64,000 nt of DNA from Mangrovivirga halotolerans (GTDB taxonomy: Bacteria > Bacteroidota > Bacteroidia > Cytophagales > Cyclobacteriaceae): NCBI RefSeq assembly GCF_026241165.1, contig NZ_JAPFQN010000011.1, positions 154,490 through 218,489 on the forward strand, written 5' to 3'. The notes beneath the pieces were generated by a model, which was not told the origin of the DNA, did not search any database, and saw only the letters and a list, made by a program, of their open reading frames with translations. How positions within the stretch are numbered: the first letter of the stretch is position 1; each line of letters begins with the position of its first letter. Shown here piece after piece: positions 36,680 through 46,637 of this stretch. The position numbers were made by a program, and so were the translations under genes.

Positions 36680-39600
36680 TTGAATAAGCAAACAAAATTA
36701 TCGCAAGTTATTAAAAATAAGGTACTCAAATTACTCGTGAGAGTAATTCTTGGGCTGATCATCTTATTTTTAATGCTTACAGCGCTTATTCAGATGCCTT
36801 TTGTGCAGAGTGAGATTACAGGAAGATTAAAAGCAAAACTGGAAGCAGAAACAGGATACCGAATTAATTTTGATAAAGTCGGTGTACTTTGGTATGATGA
36901 AATAAGCCTCAACGGAATCCAGGTTTACGACCGGAATGATAGTCTGATGGCAGATATTAACCGCCTGATTGTTAATTTTAATATCACCGGAATTACTAAA
37001 AATGGAAGAGTACACCTTAACAAGGTAGCCCTTGACCGTCCGACTGTCCACATGATTAAGCATCCGGGTGAAGACACTCTTAATCTTACAGGCTTTATCC
37101 AGTCGCTTAAAAAACTAGCCAGAAAACAGACAGAGACAAAAAGACGGACATGGGTAACATTTACAGATGTCTTTATAGACAAAGGTCACTTTACCTATAA
37201 TTATATAGAAAAAGATAGCTTTCCAGATGATCGGTTTGACTTGTATCACTTTAAAATCAGTGATATCAATGCACACCTGGAAGGTTTTGAGGTTTTTAAT
37301 GATTCGGTTTCATTTTATTCCGACTTTCTGAATTCAAGAGATCCTGTTTATAACAGGCTGCACATCAAAGATCTTCAATCTAATTTTCTTTATTGCGACA
37401 ACCTGATGTCGTTTAAAGACCTGAACCTGGATATTGGTGAATCTACTATTAAAGACAGCCTGGTATTTACCTATAATTCTCCAGCTGCCCTGAGTTATTT
37501 CGTCGATTCAGTAAACATTGAAGCGAAAATAGATAACTCAATCCTCGATGCCAGGGACCTCAGTCTTTTTGCAACATATTTTAAAGGGCAGAATGCCAAG
37601 CACGAAGTGTCTGGTGTTTTCAGCGGAGGAATTACTGATTTTTCTGTTTATGATTTAAATATAAACTATGCCCAGCGAAGCAAAATCAGAGGAAGTATGG
37701 AATTTGCCGGCCTGCCTAATGTCGGTGAAACCTTCATGTTCCTGACCCTTGATGAGGCTAACATGTACAATGAGGATCTTCAAAGGATAATCCCCGGCCA
37801 GCGAGACACACTTTTAACTCCCCTCGGCCGAACCTACATTGAAGGTCAGTTTATCGGTTTCGTAAATGACTTTGTAAGTAACGCGATCTTTGAAACTGAA
37901 ATTGGATATATCGAAACAGATATTAACCTCAAGCTTTATGAAGACGATAAGGCCGCCCGTTACACTGGGGATCTTGTATTAAGAAATTTTGATATCGGGC
38001 AATATTTTAATCAGCCTGAAAATTTCCAGAAAGTTTCATTGGTAGGAGAAATCCGGGGATCAGGACTGGTACTTGAAAATGCTGACTTTATTCTGGACGC
38101 CACTGTTTCAAGCCTGGGGATCAAAGGATATAATTATAAAAATATAGTAACAAATGCCCGACTGGCCAGTGAGCTTTTTGAAGGTAAAATGAGTATTGAT
38201 GATCCAAATCTGCAATTTATTACAGAAGGAACGATCGATCTAAACGAAGATAAAGAACTGATAAAAGTTACTGCCTCTCTTGATACTGCTTTTTTTCATG
38301 AGCTAAATCTTAGTAAGGAAAAACTTTCGCTATCAGGAGATTTTAATATCGATGCTACCGGACTTCACATAGACAGTCTTAGGGGGAATGCTCAATTCAG
38401 TAATACTGACATTGAATATAAAAACAACTTCCTGCATGTTGATACATTATCGGTGATCTCAAAAAAAGATAGTATAAACAGGAAAATACTACTTACTTCC
38501 GACCTGGTGAATTTTGATGCAGAAGGGGATTTCAACCTGACTACGGCCTGGAATGACCTGCAGATCCTTCTCAAGGAGTACAAATACATACTGAGTAACG
38601 AGAAAGAGAAACTTAAAACGATCAAAGAATCAAGTTCGGATGAATCTTATGATATTGATTTTTCTGTGACCGGATTTAATATGATGCCTATTCTGGATCT
38701 TGTGGAATCAAATCTGCAAATTCAGGATACTATTTCTCTGGTTGGAACATTTCAAAACGGAGAGACTTCTATCCTCAACGGATACCTGGAAACTGATACA
38801 CTTCAGATCAAAAATCTTATTTTCAAAGATCTTTCTGTCGATCTTTCTACCTCAAAATTCAGAGACAGTACCAATGTGCTGGCTTATGCAGTAGTTCAGT
38901 CTACCAAACAAAAAGTTACGGAAGCTCTCAATACAGAAGACCTTTTCTTTGAAGCTATCTGGAGTGAGAATCATATTGATCTCGAGTTTTTTGCGAAGCA
39001 GGAGGATGAAAACAATGATGCAACGATAATTGGTGAACTGGATTTCCTGACAGACAGCACACGACTCCGGATATCCGAAGCAGATTTTAATATCCTGAAT
39101 AAAAACTGGTCTATTGATCAAGAGAACTCAATATCGTGGATCGACAAGGTGTTCAGGGTTAAAAACTTTGATATTTACCATGAAAACGAACAGATAAGCT
39201 TTGACGGGATCATTTCAGATTCGGCGTTTCATGAGTTAGACCTCAATGTAAATAACTTTCAGATTAGTACTTTAAATCCTTTAATGCGGGTGAAATATTA
39301 TGGAGAGCTCAATAGTGACATCACTTTGAGCAACCTTTTAAAAAGCCCGGAGATCGATGGAAACTTATCTATTGATTCATTAAAAGTAGATGATTTCCTT
39401 GTGGGAAATGTACGAGGCGTATCTGACTTTAATAAAGAATCACAAAAAATAGCGCTGGATCTTAATGTAATCAGGCAGGGCTTTGAAACTATCTCTTTAA
39501 AAGGTGATATTTTCCCTAAAAGTGATCGGAATCAACTTGACCTTGTAGCAACTTTTGACGATGCCAACCTTACTATTTTCGAACCTTATCTGAAGAGAAT

Positions 39601-41248
39601 TTTTTCTGATATTAAAGGGACGGCACGGGGTGATTTTAAGATTACAGGTATGCTGGACTATCCGATCCTCCGCGGTAATGGATTTATTGATGATGGTGGC
39701 ATCAGGATGAATTACATGAATACCTACTATACATTCCGTGGAGCCATTTTCTTTGACGAGAACCAGATCGGATTCAGAAACCTGAGGTTACGTGATGTCA
39801 ATAATTCACTCGGAATACTTAATGGTGGTATTTTCCATGATGGATTTGAATATTTCACCCTTGACCTGAGAGGAGAGCTGGAAAATTTCAAAGTGCTTAA
39901 TACTACTTTAAAACAAAATGAACTGTTTTACGGAGAGGCTTTTGCAACAGGAGACCTGGAAATATTAGGTTCGTTTGAAAACTTATACGTCACGGCAAAT
40001 GCGACTAGTGAAAAAGGAACCCATATCCATATTCCGGTAAGTGATGAGGTAGAGAGTACCACAACTACAGATTTCATCACCATCCAGGATGCAGATAGTG
40101 GCCAGGAAACCAGTGAAGAGGATGAGATTGAAGAAGAGATCGATCTTAGTGGCCTGATCCTTGATTTCAATTTTGATGTTACCCCTGACGCCTACCTGGA
40201 AATTATTTTCGATGATAAAACCGGAGATATTTTACGAGGATATGGTAACGGAAAAATAAAAATGATCATCGATACCCAGGGTGAATTTAATATGTTTGGT
40301 GATTACCAGATCGAACGCGGAGATTATAACTTTGTTTTTTATAATGTAATCAACAAACACTTCTCTATTCTGCCAGACAGCCGGATCACATGGTATGGCG
40401 ATCCTTACCAGGGAGTATTAGACATCCGGGCTGCTTATAGCAACCTTGCGTCTTTAAGACCTATATTAAATATCCCTCAGGATGACCAGGTAACAACTAC
40501 TAATACCGACGTTGCAAGAAAATATCCTGTAAATGTATTAATGGATATTGACGGCCCGCTTCTTTCTCCGGCAGTAGATTTTGATATTGAGATCGGTGAC
40601 TATCCTCGCCAGATGCTTGCGGAAGTTCAGGCCTTTCACCGGGATGTCCAGAACAACGAACAATACCTGAATCAACAAGTTTTCAGTTTGCTTGTTCTTG
40701 GTGGACTGACACCCAGGAATACATTTACAGTGGAAAATACTTTTGCCGGAAACAGTATGGGTGAGTTACTATCCAACCAGATCAGTTACTGGCTGAGCCA
40801 GGTAGACGATAACCTGGATGTAAACCTGGACTTCCAGCAATTTGAAACTTTTAGAGTACGTTTATCCTACAGTATGCTTGATGGCCGTCTGACAATTACA
40901 AGAGACGGAACGTTTAATAACAATGCCAATAGCCCCGGATTAGATAACAGCAACCAGCCTGTAAACGAACTGATCGGTGACTGGACTATCGAATATGTAC
41001 TTACTCAGGATGGTAAGCTAAAAGTTAAAATGTATAACAAAACTGACTACAATAATATTTATTCACTTACCGGTTCGGACGTAAATGCAGGCCTCAGCTT
41101 ACTTTACACCGAAAATTTCGACAACATTAACGAGCTTCTCGGAAGAGATAAAAAGAAGAAAAAAGAAGAAAAGAATTCCGATGAAGATGATGAAGAAAAC
41201 ATTTCTCCAGGTGAAGCTGTTTTGAGGGAAGAAAATGACCCGGAATAA
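36680..41248 (+). CDS. TamB-like translocation and assembly module protein (DUF490 C-terminal domain)
   Basis: The 1522-residue protein has an N-terminal membrane anchor (about residues 15-38) and a very long beta-rich periplasmic part (AsmA-like repeats, then the TamB/DUF490 domain in the last 350 residues, with LRPILNIPQ, YPVNVLMDIDGPLLSP and VFSLLVLGGL). TamB-type proteins bridge the inner and outer membranes and are linked to lipid transport or outer-membrane protein assembly. An acidic Glu/Asp-rich segment lies near residues 1125-1155. No ATG precedes the anchor; the best start is TTG at 36680, with GTG at 36737 as an alternative. It ends one base before the photolyase ATG. Confidence 0.85.
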   Translation: MNKQTKLSQVIKNKVLKLLVRVILGLIILFLMLTALIQMPFVQSEITGRLKAKLEAETGYRINFDKVGVLWYDEISLNGIQVYDRNDSLMADINRLIVNFNITGITKNGRVHLNKVALDRPTVHMIKHPGEDTLNLTGFIQSLKKLARKQTETKRRTWVTFTDVFIDKGHFTYNYIEKDSFPDDRFDLYHFKISDINAHLEGFEVFNDSVSFYSDFLNSRDPVYNRLHIKDLQSNFLYCDNLMSFKDLNLDIGESTIKDSLVFTYNSPAALSYFVDSVNIEAKIDNSILDARDLSLFATYFKGQNAKHEVSGVFSGGITDFSVYDLNINYAQRSKIRGSMEFAGLPNVGETFMFLTLDEANMYNEDLQRIIPGQRDTLLTPLGRTYIEGQFIGFVNDFVSNAIFETEIGYIETDINLKLYEDDKAARYTGDLVLRNFDIGQYFNQPENFQKVSLVGEIRGSGLVLENADFILDATVSSLGIKGYNYKNIVTNARLASELFEGKMSIDDPNLQFITEGTIDLNEDKELIKVTASLDTAFFHELNLSKEKLSLSGDFNIDATGLHIDSLRGNAQFSNTDIEYKNNFLHVDTLSVISKKDSINRKILLTSDLVNFDAEGDFNLTTAWNDLQILLKEYKYILSNEKEKLKTIKESSSDESYDIDFSVTGFNMMPILDLVESNLQIQDTISLVGTFQNGETSILNGYLETDTLQIKNLIFKDLSVDLSTSKFRDSTNVLAYAVVQSTKQKVTEALNTEDLFFEAIWSENHIDLEFFAKQEDENNDATIIGELDFLTDSTRLRISEADFNILNKNWSIDQENSISWIDKVFRVKNFDIYHENEQISFDGIISDSAFHELDLNVNNFQISTLNPLMRVKYYGELNSDITLSNLLKSPEIDGNLSIDSLKVDDFLVGNVRGVSDFNKESQKIALDLNVIRQGFETISLKGDIFPKSDRNQLDLVATFDDANLTIFEPYLKRIFSDIKGTARGDFKITGMLDYPILRGNGFIDDGGIRMNYMNTYYTFRGAIFFDENQIGFRNLRLRDVNNSLGILNGGIFHDGFEYFTLDLRGELENFKVLNTTLKQNELFYGEAFATGDLEILGSFENLYVTANATSEKGTHIHIPVSDEVESTTTTDFITIQDADSGQETSEEDEIEEEIDLSGLILDFNFDVTPDAYLEIIFDDKTGDILRGYGNGKIKMIIDTQGEFNMFGDYQIERGDYNFVFYNVINKHFSILPDSRITWYGDPYQGVLDIRAAYSNLASLRPILNIPQDDQVTTTNTDVARKYPVNVLMDIDGPLLSPAVDFDIEIGDYPRQMLAEVQAFHRDVQNNEQYLNQQVFSLLVLGGLTPRNTFTVENTFAGNSMGELLSNQISYWLSQVDDNLDVNLDFQQFETFRVRLSYSMLDGRLTITRDGTFNNNANSPGLDNSNQPVNELIGDWTIEYVLTQDGKLKVKMYNKTDYNNIYSLTGSDVNAGLSLLYTENFDNINELLGRDKKKKKEEKNSDEDDEENISPGEAVLREENDPE

Positions 41249-42556
41249 ATGCCTACAGAAAAAATAAATATCTTTTGGTTTAGAAGAGACCTTCGCACTG
41301 ATGACAATCATGGCTTTTATGAAGCCCTTAAATCTGACAGGAAAGTATTGCCCGTTTTTATATTTGACCGGGATATCCTCGATGACCTGGAAGATAAAGA
41401 TGATGCCAGGGTAACCTTTCTCTCTGATAAGATCAATGAGCTCCACGAGCAATTCGAAAAGCATAATAGTGGACTTCTGACTTTTTATACCACCCCCGAA
41501 AAAGCGTTTAAAGAACTTTTAAATGAATACCACATTGAGGCAGTATATACCAACAGAGATTACGAGCCGTATGCAAAAGAAAGGGATAATAAAATAGAAA
41601 AACTTTTAAAGAAGGAAGATATTGATTTTCACACCTTTAAAGATCAGGTCATTTTTGAAAAATATGATATACTGACTAAAACCGATTCTTACTATAAAGT
41701 TTTTACTCCCTACAGCAGAACCTGGCTTGATAAATGGGAAAAAGAAGACATTCCACATTACTGGAGTGAAAATAGTCTTTCAAATTTATACGAAACGAAA
41801 GTCCGAAAACCTCATCAGCTTTCAGACATGGGGTTTACAAGGACTGAAATTGATATCCCCTCTGATAACATAAATGAATCGGTCATAGAAACCTATGATG
41901 AAACCAGAGATATTCCGGCATTGGAACATGGTACTTCCAGATTGGGTGTCCATCTGCGTTTCGGGACCATCAGTATTAGAAAACTGGCAAAAAAAGCTGC
42001 TGAACTAAATAAAACATTTCTCAACGAACTGATCTGGAGAGAATTTTATATGATGATCTTGTTTTTCAACCCGAAGGTTGTCAATAACAATTTCAAACCT
42101 AAATATGATGCCGTAAGATGGCAGAATGACGAAGAAAAATTCAAAAAATGGTGTGAAGGAAAGACTGGTTATCCATTGGTTGATGCCGGAATGAGGCAAT
42201 TAAATAAAACAGGGTATATGCACAACAGGGTAAGAATGGTCGTTGCCAGCTTTTTGTGTAAGCACCTTTTGATTGACTGGCGATGGGGTGAAGCTTATTT
42301 TGCCAAAAAATTACTGGATTACGAACTATCTAGTAATAATGGCGGATGGCAATGGGCCGCAGGAACAGGCACTGATGCACAACCCTATTTCAGGATTTTC
42401 AATCCTACCTCACAACTAAAAAAATTCGATCCGGACTTGAAATATGTCAATAAATGGGTCCCTGAAATTAAAAACGGGAACTATCCCTCTCCCATCGTCG
42501 AACACAAATCCGCAAGAGAACGGGCAATTAAAACCTATGAAGAAGCTGTGAAGTAA
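41249..42556 (+). CDS. phrB: Deoxyribodipyrimidine photolyase / cryptochrome family
   Basis: The 435-residue protein repairs cyclobutane pyrimidine dimers with blue light and FAD. The N-terminal alpha/beta domain starts INIFWFRRDLRTDDNHGFYEAL. The FAD domain has GTSRLGVHLRFGTIS, NELIWREFYMMIL, MRQLNKTGYMHNRVRMVVASFLCKHLLIDWRWGE and NNGGWQWAAGTGTDAQPYFRIFNP. The ASFL and WRWGE segments and length fit a class I CPD photolyase; a DASH cryptochrome is usually longer. The ATG follows the TamB-like stop codon directly. Confidence 0.92.
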   Translation: MPTEKINIFWFRRDLRTDDNHGFYEALKSDRKVLPVFIFDRDILDDLEDKDDARVTFLSDKINELHEQFEKHNSGLLTFYTTPEKAFKELLNEYHIEAVYTNRDYEPYAKERDNKIEKLLKKEDIDFHTFKDQVIFEKYDILTKTDSYYKVFTPYSRTWLDKWEKEDIPHYWSENSLSNLYETKVRKPHQLSDMGFTRTEIDIPSDNINESVIETYDETRDIPALEHGTSRLGVHLRFGTISIRKLAKKAAELNKTFLNELIWREFYMMILFFNPKVVNNNFKPKYDAVRWQNDEEKFKKWCEGKTGYPLVDAGMRQLNKTGYMHNRVRMVVASFLCKHLLIDWRWGEAYFAKKLLDYELSSNNGGWQWAAGTGTDAQPYFRIFNPTSQLKKFDPDLKYVNKWVPEIKNGNYPSPIVEHKSARERAIKTYEEAVK

Positions 42557-42579
42557 AAAGGAAGTATTAAGTTTACCAG

Positions 42580-43479
42580 ATGAATGCTTTGGTAAGAATA
42601 CTTCTGACCTCTCTGATCATCCTGAGTCCTTTGAGGGGATTTTCACAATATAGTGATACCGAAACAGACACTTCAAAAAACAGGGTAACAAGATTTGCCC
42701 TGATATCAGCAGGCACCTATGCAGCAACCATGACTTACCTGGGTACTACCTGGTATAAAAATGACGAAAAAGTTTCTTTCAGGTGGTTTGACGATTCACA
42801 AGAATGGAAGCAAATGGATAAAGTCGGTCATGTAGCCGGTAGCTTTTTCATCACAGAGTTAATGGTCGACGGACTGCGAAATGCAGGACTGGAAAATAAG
42901 AAATCAGTGATCTATGGTGCAGCAGCAGCCACAGTGGCTATGGCGTCAATAGAAATTTTCGATGGCTACTCTCCCGATTATGGTGCCAGTGCAACAGATC
43001 TTCTGGCAAATCTTGTCGGTACCGGCCTGTTTGTTTTGCAATCTGACAAAAGCTGGGAGGAACAATGGGTAAGGCCAAAATTCAGTTTTTCAACCTCAGG
43101 ATATGCTGAATTACGTCCTGAAGTATTGGGCAATGGCCTCCACGAGCAAATATTAAAAGATTATAACGGACAAACCTATTGGTTGAGCATCCAGACAGAT
43201 AACTTTGGTGATATCCCAGGATGGTTATCATATATTAATATCGGTATTGGTTACGGAGCTGAGGATATGATCTATGCCCGTGATAATATGAATATCGAAT
43301 CGGGATTCGATCCGTACAGACAATTCTACCTTGCGCCGGATATTGATCTTTCAGCCATTAGAACAAACAAGAAATGGCTAAAATTCGTACTTAAATTAGT
43401 TAATTATATACATTTGCCGACCCCGGCACTGGAGATCAACACCCGGGGAAAAGTGATTTTTCATCCAATATATTTTTAA
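42580..43479 (+). CDS. DUF2279 periplasmic protein
   Basis: The 299-residue protein has a signal peptide (residues 1-22) and the DUF2279 (YfiM-like) pattern FRWFDDSQEWKQMDKVGHVAGSFFITE, followed by small-residue-rich hydrophobic helices (GAAAATVAMASIEIFDGYSPDYGAS). It is likely bound to the outer membrane or periplasmic face. The family is common in Bacteroidota and has no assigned function. It is followed by the DUF2027-Smr gene after four bases. Confidence 0.82.
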   Translation: MNALVRILLTSLIILSPLRGFSQYSDTETDTSKNRVTRFALISAGTYAATMTYLGTTWYKNDEKVSFRWFDDSQEWKQMDKVGHVAGSFFITELMVDGLRNAGLENKKSVIYGAAAATVAMASIEIFDGYSPDYGASATDLLANLVGTGLFVLQSDKSWEEQWVRPKFSFSTSGYAELRPEVLGNGLHEQILKDYNGQTYWLSIQTDNFGDIPGWLSYINIGIGYGAEDMIYARDNMNIESGFDPYRQFYLAPDIDLSAIRTNKKWLKFVLKLVNYIHLPTPALEINTRGKVIFHPIYF

Positions 43480-43483
43480 AAAT

Positions 43484-44464
43484 ATGAACATCGGAGATAA
43501 AGTAAGGTTCTTGAGAGGGACAGAAAGCGGGGTTGTAACCTCGATAGTTGATAACAAAACGGTGATGGTTGAGATCGAAGATGGGTTTGAAATTCCCGTT
43601 TTACGATCAGAACTGGTCTTTATAAGCAGAGAAGAAACGACATACTTTAAAAAAGAAGATAAACCACAGCACGAAAAAGAGGCAGAAAAAATAAAAGCTG
43701 CTCCTGCTAAACTCGAAGGATGGCCCGACGGTATATACCTGGCCTTTAAGCCAATCAACGACCAGCAGATGTCGCTTCATTTGGTCAACCTGACCGGATT
43801 TATGATCTTATTTTCTTTTTCAGAAGTATCAGGAGACAATTCTAAGGGAGTAATTGCCGGCAGGGTCCTTCCAAAAGAACACCATAAATTATTCAATCTC
43901 AATTCAAATGAGTTTGATAACTGGCCGGTTTACCGTACTGATATAATGTATCATTCTAGGTCGTTTGAACCTACACCGGTACCCATGAGTCGTCAGGTAA
44001 AATTCAAGGCTTCGAAGTTTTTTAAAAGCAAAAGAAAAACACCATTGCTCGATGCAGACGCATATACCTTCAGGCTCGATGATCAGGGAACAAAAATCGA
44101 TGTGAACCAGTTGAAAGACACTTTGATGGAGTCTTCATCTAAAGCCAGCGAGCAGCAAGAACGACCATCAGGAAAAAGACCTGCTGCCTCTGTGGACCTG
44201 CATATCGAGGAGTTGACTAAGGATTATGAGAACATGTCAAACAATGACATGCTCGAATTACAATTTGACACTTTCCTTAAGAACTTCGACCAGGCATTGA
44301 GTTCAAACATGGATGAGATCACCTTTATCCATGGGGTTGGTAATGGAGTTTTAAAAAATAAGATCCATAAGTACCTGAGTGGCATGGACGACATAAAATA
44401 CTTTAAAGATACCCAACGCGATAAGTGGGGTGGATATGGCGCCACGAAGGTAGTGTTTAAGTAA
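43484..44464 (+). CDS. DUF2027 and Smr domain protein
   Basis: The 326-residue protein joins an N-terminal DUF2027 domain (MNIGDKVRFLRGTESGVVTSIVDNKTVMVEIEDG, an SH3/Tudor-like barrel followed by a beta-sandwich) to a C-terminal Smr domain (VDLHIEEL near residue 240, then ITFIHGVGNGVLKNKIHKYL). Smr domains are nucleases related to MutS2 C-termini; the LHI and HGxGxG motifs are intact. This fusion is a typical Bacteroidota protein whose cellular role is unknown. It ends at a bidirectional terminator. Confidence 0.88.
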   Translation: MNIGDKVRFLRGTESGVVTSIVDNKTVMVEIEDGFEIPVLRSELVFISREETTYFKKEDKPQHEKEAEKIKAAPAKLEGWPDGIYLAFKPINDQQMSLHLVNLTGFMILFSFSEVSGDNSKGVIAGRVLPKEHHKLFNLNSNEFDNWPVYRTDIMYHSRSFEPTPVPMSRQVKFKASKFFKSKRKTPLLDADAYTFRLDDQGTKIDVNQLKDTLMESSSKASEQQERPSGKRPAASVDLHIEELTKDYENMSNNDMLELQFDTFLKNFDQALSSNMDEITFIHGVGNGVLKNKIHKYLSGMDDIKYFKDTQRDKWGGYGATKVVFK

Positions 44465-44469
44465 TTAGA

Positions 44470-44510
44470 AAAATTAACAAATATCAGTTGACCTGATATT
44501 TGTTAATTAC
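44470..44510. terminator. Bidirectional terminator between convergent genes
   Basis: A perfect 14-bp inverted repeat (TTAACAAATATCAG at 44474-44487 with CTGATATTTGTTAA at 44493-44506, 5-base loop) starts ten bases after the Smr gene stop and covers the stop of the convergent lipoprotein gene. The arms are AT-rich and the flanks are A-rich on the left and T/A-rich on the right. Confidence 0.75.
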
Positions 44511-45377
44511 CCTTTGTCGAATCGAGTCAGGAGCCAGAGTTACCGTTCCTTGAGATCCGAAAATCTGATATCCATACTTTTTTTTGAAAGTTCTGTCAAC
44601 AAGTAAATGAAGACGGCCTTCACTTAATTCCCTGTTAAGAACAGCCGTGTGAACAACTGGTAAGTATTTCTCATGATATTCCAGATAAGCATGTTGAATA
44701 ACCGCCCACATTACACCGCCAAATTCCTCACCTACCATAGATTTACCTATATAAGTACCATATTCCTGATACAATGAATCAATTAACAACTGATTATCAT
44801 AATCAATCATATTTTGCTTTTCAAAATCCATTTCTTCCCCAGATCGGTGTGCCTGGTCACTAATTTTAATCTCATTTAATAGCAACAATAACTCATAATC
44901 AAAGCCGTTTTGCATGGCATACTTTTCAATATCCATCTTTTCTGCCTTATAATTGGCAATTATGCTATCGCAAACAGACTTTAATGAATCATACCCCTTT
45001 TGATTATAGTAATTAGTTATCGAACCTTTATATTCAGAGTACATCAAAGTAAATATTGAAGCAAAATTATATGGATCTAATTCAAAAGCCTTGTTATTAT
45101 GATAAATCACTGAATCATCATTAACATTCATCTCCATATAAATTCCAAATAAATTAAAATGATCTACATAAGTAAAGGTCGAATCGTCTGATTTTATATC
45201 CTCATAGGTAGATTTTAATTTAATCATGTAATCCCGATATTTCTCTTCTGTCATATCATCGGGTTTTGAAGGCATATAATCGATAAACTGATCGTTTGTC
45301 AATTGAGGGGTTTCTTTACTTTTACAAGAAATAAAAATAATAATACTGCATAATAATGCCAGGTTAAATAATTTCAT
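44484..45377 (-). CDS. Putative lipoprotein of unknown function
   Basis: The 297-residue protein has a lipoprotein signal with Cys18 in the lipobox (IIFISCKSKE), then a helical, Tyr- and Asp-rich mature part with no recognised domain. Segments such as YHNNKAFELDPYNFASIFTLM resemble a single TPR-like helix pair. It is a stand-alone gene, convergent with the Smr gene. Its function is unknown. Confidence 0.7.
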   Translation of the reverse strand: MKLFNLALLCSIIIFISCKSKETPQLTNDQFIDYMPSKPDDMTEEKYRDYMIKLKSTYEDIKSDDSTFTYVDHFNLFGIYMEMNVNDDSVIYHNNKAFELDPYNFASIFTLMYSEYKGSITNYYNQKGYDSLKSVCDSIIANYKAEKMDIEKYAMQNGFDYELLLLLNEIKISDQAHRSGEEMDFEKQNMIDYDNQLLIDSLYQEYGTYIGKSMVGEEFGGVMWAVIQHAYLEYHEKYLPVVHTAVLNRELSEGRLHLLVDRTFKKKYGYQIFGSQGTVTLAPDSIRQRVINKYQVN

Positions 45378-45690
45378 TAGCCACTTTATTTTAGTTGATT
45401 TCAGGAAGCGAAACTAGCTTATTATTCTTAATTACGAATCGCTTCTGTAATTAAAAATTGTTAAGAAATCGAATGTTAACTCTACTAACTAAATAAAAGT
45501 TATGTCGCTAATATTAAATCATCGTCTTTTTGTAATAAAGCTTACTTTTGAATACTTAGCAATATTGATAAATGCTTCAGCCAGAATACAATTTTGGCAT
45601 AGCACCAAATGATTAAATTATTCAATCAAATATTCTTATAACCATAAAAATTCCTTATATTCTTTTTTATAACTAACCATAGCCGAAATT
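45378..45690. other. AT-rich intergenic region
   Basis: This 313-base gap between two divergent genes is strongly AT-rich. I see no RNA gene, repeat or ORF worth calling. It must hold the promoters of the lipoprotein gene (minus) and of the 45691 gene (plus), but no convincing TTTG / TAnnTTTG pair was found. Confidence 0.5.
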
Positions 45691-46089
45691 ATGAATTTTC
45701 TGGAATTCATGGAAAAATTCGCCTCCGAGATCGGGGGCCAATTTTCCGAGTACGACAAAAACAAATCGGTCATCATTGTACCGGTTGATGAATCACGTTA
45801 TCAGACCGTCTTAGGGATGATGCGCATGAATGAAAAATATGGTAAAACTGGTGTTGAATTCACTTCCAAAGTATGTGAATACACTCCTGCCATTGACCTG
45901 AAGCATCTTTTAGTAGAAAACGCCAGGTTCTGCCACGCCAAGTTTGTCTTAAGCGAAAACTTTATCAAAGTGGAAGCTGCCACATTTCTCGATAACATTA
46001 CTGATGATCTCCTAAAAGAAATGATCATTGAAGTTGCCGAGCTGGCAGATGAGTACGAAATGAAATTAACAGGGCTGGACGTACACTAA
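45691..46089 (+). CDS. Small cytoplasmic protein of unknown function
   Basis: The 132-residue acidic protein (MNFLEFMEKFASEIGGQFSEYDKNKSVIIVPV) has no signal peptide or membrane helix. The pattern of a helix, then strands, then long C-terminal helices recalls the YbjN/type III secretion chaperone-like fold, but this is only a resemblance. It lies immediately upstream of rnpB. I do not recognise the family. Confidence 0.65.
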   Translation: MNFLEFMEKFASEIGGQFSEYDKNKSVIIVPVDESRYQTVLGMMRMNEKYGKTGVEFTSKVCEYTPAIDLKHLLVENARFCHAKFVLSENFIKVEAATFLDNITDDLLKEMIIEVAELADEYEMKLTGLDVH

Positions 46090-46120
46090 ATTAGACTATA
46101 TGGCATAATTTTACGTAATA

Positions 46121-46528
46121 AATAAAACAAAGGCAGTACAGCTTATCGCTCAAAACTTAGTTTTGTGAGGAAAGTCCGGGCAACACAGGGCACCGTACTT
46201 CCTAACAGGAAGGTGCTGACAAGCTTTTGCTTGTTAGTAACAGCCAGTGCCACAGAAAATATACCGCCATGGCAAACTTCGGTTTCGTCATTGGTAAGGG
46301 TGAAAAGGTGAGGTAAGAGCTCACCGGTCCCGGTGTGAATCGGGATGCGAGGTAAACCTTACGGGTTGAAAGACCAAATAGGTTCCGGATAAAGCGGCCC
46401 GCTTACATCCTTCGGGATACCGGAATGGGTAGGTCGATCGAGCCTGATGGTGACATCAGGCCCAGATAAATGATAAGCACTCTTTACGGAGTACAGAACC
46501 CGGCTTATCGTTCTGCCTTTGTTTTATT
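46121..46528 (+). ncRNA. rnpB: RNase P RNA (bacterial class A)
   Basis: The catalytic RNA of RNase P, which matures tRNA 5' ends. The conserved core GAGGAAAGTCCGGGC is at 46167-46181 and the 3' universal segment ends in CAGAACCCGGCTTATCG at about 46494-46510. The ACAGCTTATCG near the 5' end pairs with the CGGCTTATCG region through long-range helices. The terminal helix P1 is extended: AATAAAACAAAGGCAG (46121-46136) pairs with CTGCCTTTGTTTTATT (46513-46528), followed by a T-rich tract that probably serves as terminator. The exact mature ends inside this hairpin are uncertain. Confidence 0.93.
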
Positions 46529-46637
46529 TTTTTGTTTCTTTTTACTCTCCTCCATCTTTATTTATTTTTTTCTTCTTTTTGTCTGGCATTCCTTTTGCAG
46601 TTCTTTAATTTTATTTTTTTAACCAACAAGAAATCTA

